Positions 14,161 through 14,412 of a stretch of DNA of 14,412 bases are shown piece after piece. How positions within the stretch are numbered: the stretch's first letter is position 1; every line of letters starts with the position of its first letter. Under the pieces are notes generated by a model that saw only the letters and a program-made list of their open reading frames with translations, had not been told where the DNA came from and ran no database searches. This DNA is from Desulfobacteraceae bacterium (GTDB lineage: Bacteria > Desulfobacterota > Desulfobacteria > Desulfobacterales > Desulfosalsimonadaceae). The stretch lies in NCBI GenBank assembly GCA_021162325.1, contig JAGGYV010000289.1:1-14412 (forward strand). The letters run 5' to 3'. Both the position numbers and the translations under genes were made by a program.

Positions 14161-14303
14161 GACTTCGTAAAAAGCTTTTTATGGTGACGAATTACCACTC
14201 TATCAAAAAATAACTTGTCCATCATTTCAAGTGTTTATGGATGAGTTATTTGGAAGCTTTTCATGGTGACGAATCACCATGAAAAGCTTTTTACGAGTTT
14301 GTC
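14161..14303. repeat. Inverted pair of REP-like units around a central hairpin
   Basis: Unit 1 (14165-14197) and inverted unit 2 (14254-14296) share TCGTAAAAAGCTTTT, one variable base, then ATGGTGA; the two arms pair at 22 of 23 positions. Unit 2 alone forms a 16-bp perfect stem (14254-14269 with 14274-14289) with a CGAA loop. Unit 1 forms a weaker 6-bp stem (TGGTGA with TTACCA, one G-U) also around CGAA. Between them a third hairpin pairs 14208-14222 with 14237-14251, with a 2-base mismatch. The layout is BIME-like. Only these two units are seen in the window. Confidence 0.75.
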
Positions 14304-14333
14304 AACGTTAATCAACCATAACTGGATATTCGA

Positions 14334-14380
14334 CATAGGCCAGCGGCTAAATAACAAATCGTGCCACAAGCCGCTCTATG
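14334..14380. repeat. Hairpin at the right edge
   Basis: AGCGGCT (14342-14348) pairs with AGCCGCT (14369-14375), extended by CATAG (14334-14338) with CTATG (14376-14380) across a 3-base bulge. The loop is 20 bases. No tRNA or known RNA family was recognised. Confidence 0.4.
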
Positions 14381-14412
14381 GTCCCAGAGGCATTACACAG
14401 AGCGTTTTCCGC

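Larger units (their letters stand above)
13982..14412. other. 431-bp right flank without a credible gene
   Basis: No gene was found on either strand. It continues the sequence interrupted by the IS1634-type element and contains only structured DNA: a GC-rich hairpin (13991-14012), a 12-bp palindrome (14094-14105), an inverted pair of REP-like units (14161-14303), and a hairpin at the right edge (14334-14380). A 21-codon open stretch on the minus strand runs off the right edge (14350-14412) without a start, and is too short to call. Confidence 0.6.

Noticed and set aside
14350..14412. 21-codon minus-strand open stretch at the right edge
   Set aside because: It has no start, is too short, overlaps a hairpin and matches no recognised protein.

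Overview
The window looks like a bacterial chromosome segment with ordinary housekeeping genes in the middle and mobile DNA at both ends. No rRNA, tRNA or CRISPR array was found. A Gram-negative, Deltaproteobacteria/Desulfobacterota-like host is my best guess, from the typA, DeaD-like and RRM-protein set, the abundant REP-like palindromes and the IS families. This is inference; no marker here settles the taxonomy.

Layout: (1) 1-1463, minus strand, most of an IS4/IS1634-type transposase that runs off the left edge, with its own promoter and an upstream terminator-like hairpin. (2) 1742-2507, a type II toxin-antitoxin pair, Phd/YefM antitoxin and PIN-domain VapC toxin, with a 4-bp gene overlap. 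(3) 2508-2987, a gene-free leader with several palindromes. (4) 2988-7275, three RNA/ribosome genes on the plus strand: the GTPase TypA/BipA, a DeaD-like DEAD-box helicase with a DbpA-type RNA-binding tail, and a small RRM protein. A striking 108-bp nested palindrome separates the first two, and a strong terminator closes the group. (5) 7360-7807, an intergenic repeat island with two perfect inverted 28-bp REP-like units. (6) 7808-10307, a half-length TerC-like membrane protein followed by an ABC-2 exporter (ATPase and permease, overlapping by 8 bp). (7) 10308-14412, a mobile-element pile-up.

In region 7, two complete insertion sequences can be delimited. An ISAzo13-type element (about 10690-11992) has 27-bp imperfect terminal inverted repeats and a TA on each side. 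An IS1634-type element (12076-13975) has 12-bp terminal repeats and a perfect 6-bp target duplication, CTCTAA. The ISAzo13-type element has split a minus-strand remnant that looks like the DnaA-C-like tail of a REP-associated transposase; a REP-like hairpin lies just beyond its stop codon. The right end carries an inverted pair of REP-like units around a further hairpin.

I did not find a clearly new multi-gene system. The least explained items are the 108-bp palindrome, the inverted REP-like pair at 14161-14303 with two alternative folds, the short TerC-like protein, and the layered insertions in the transposase remnant.
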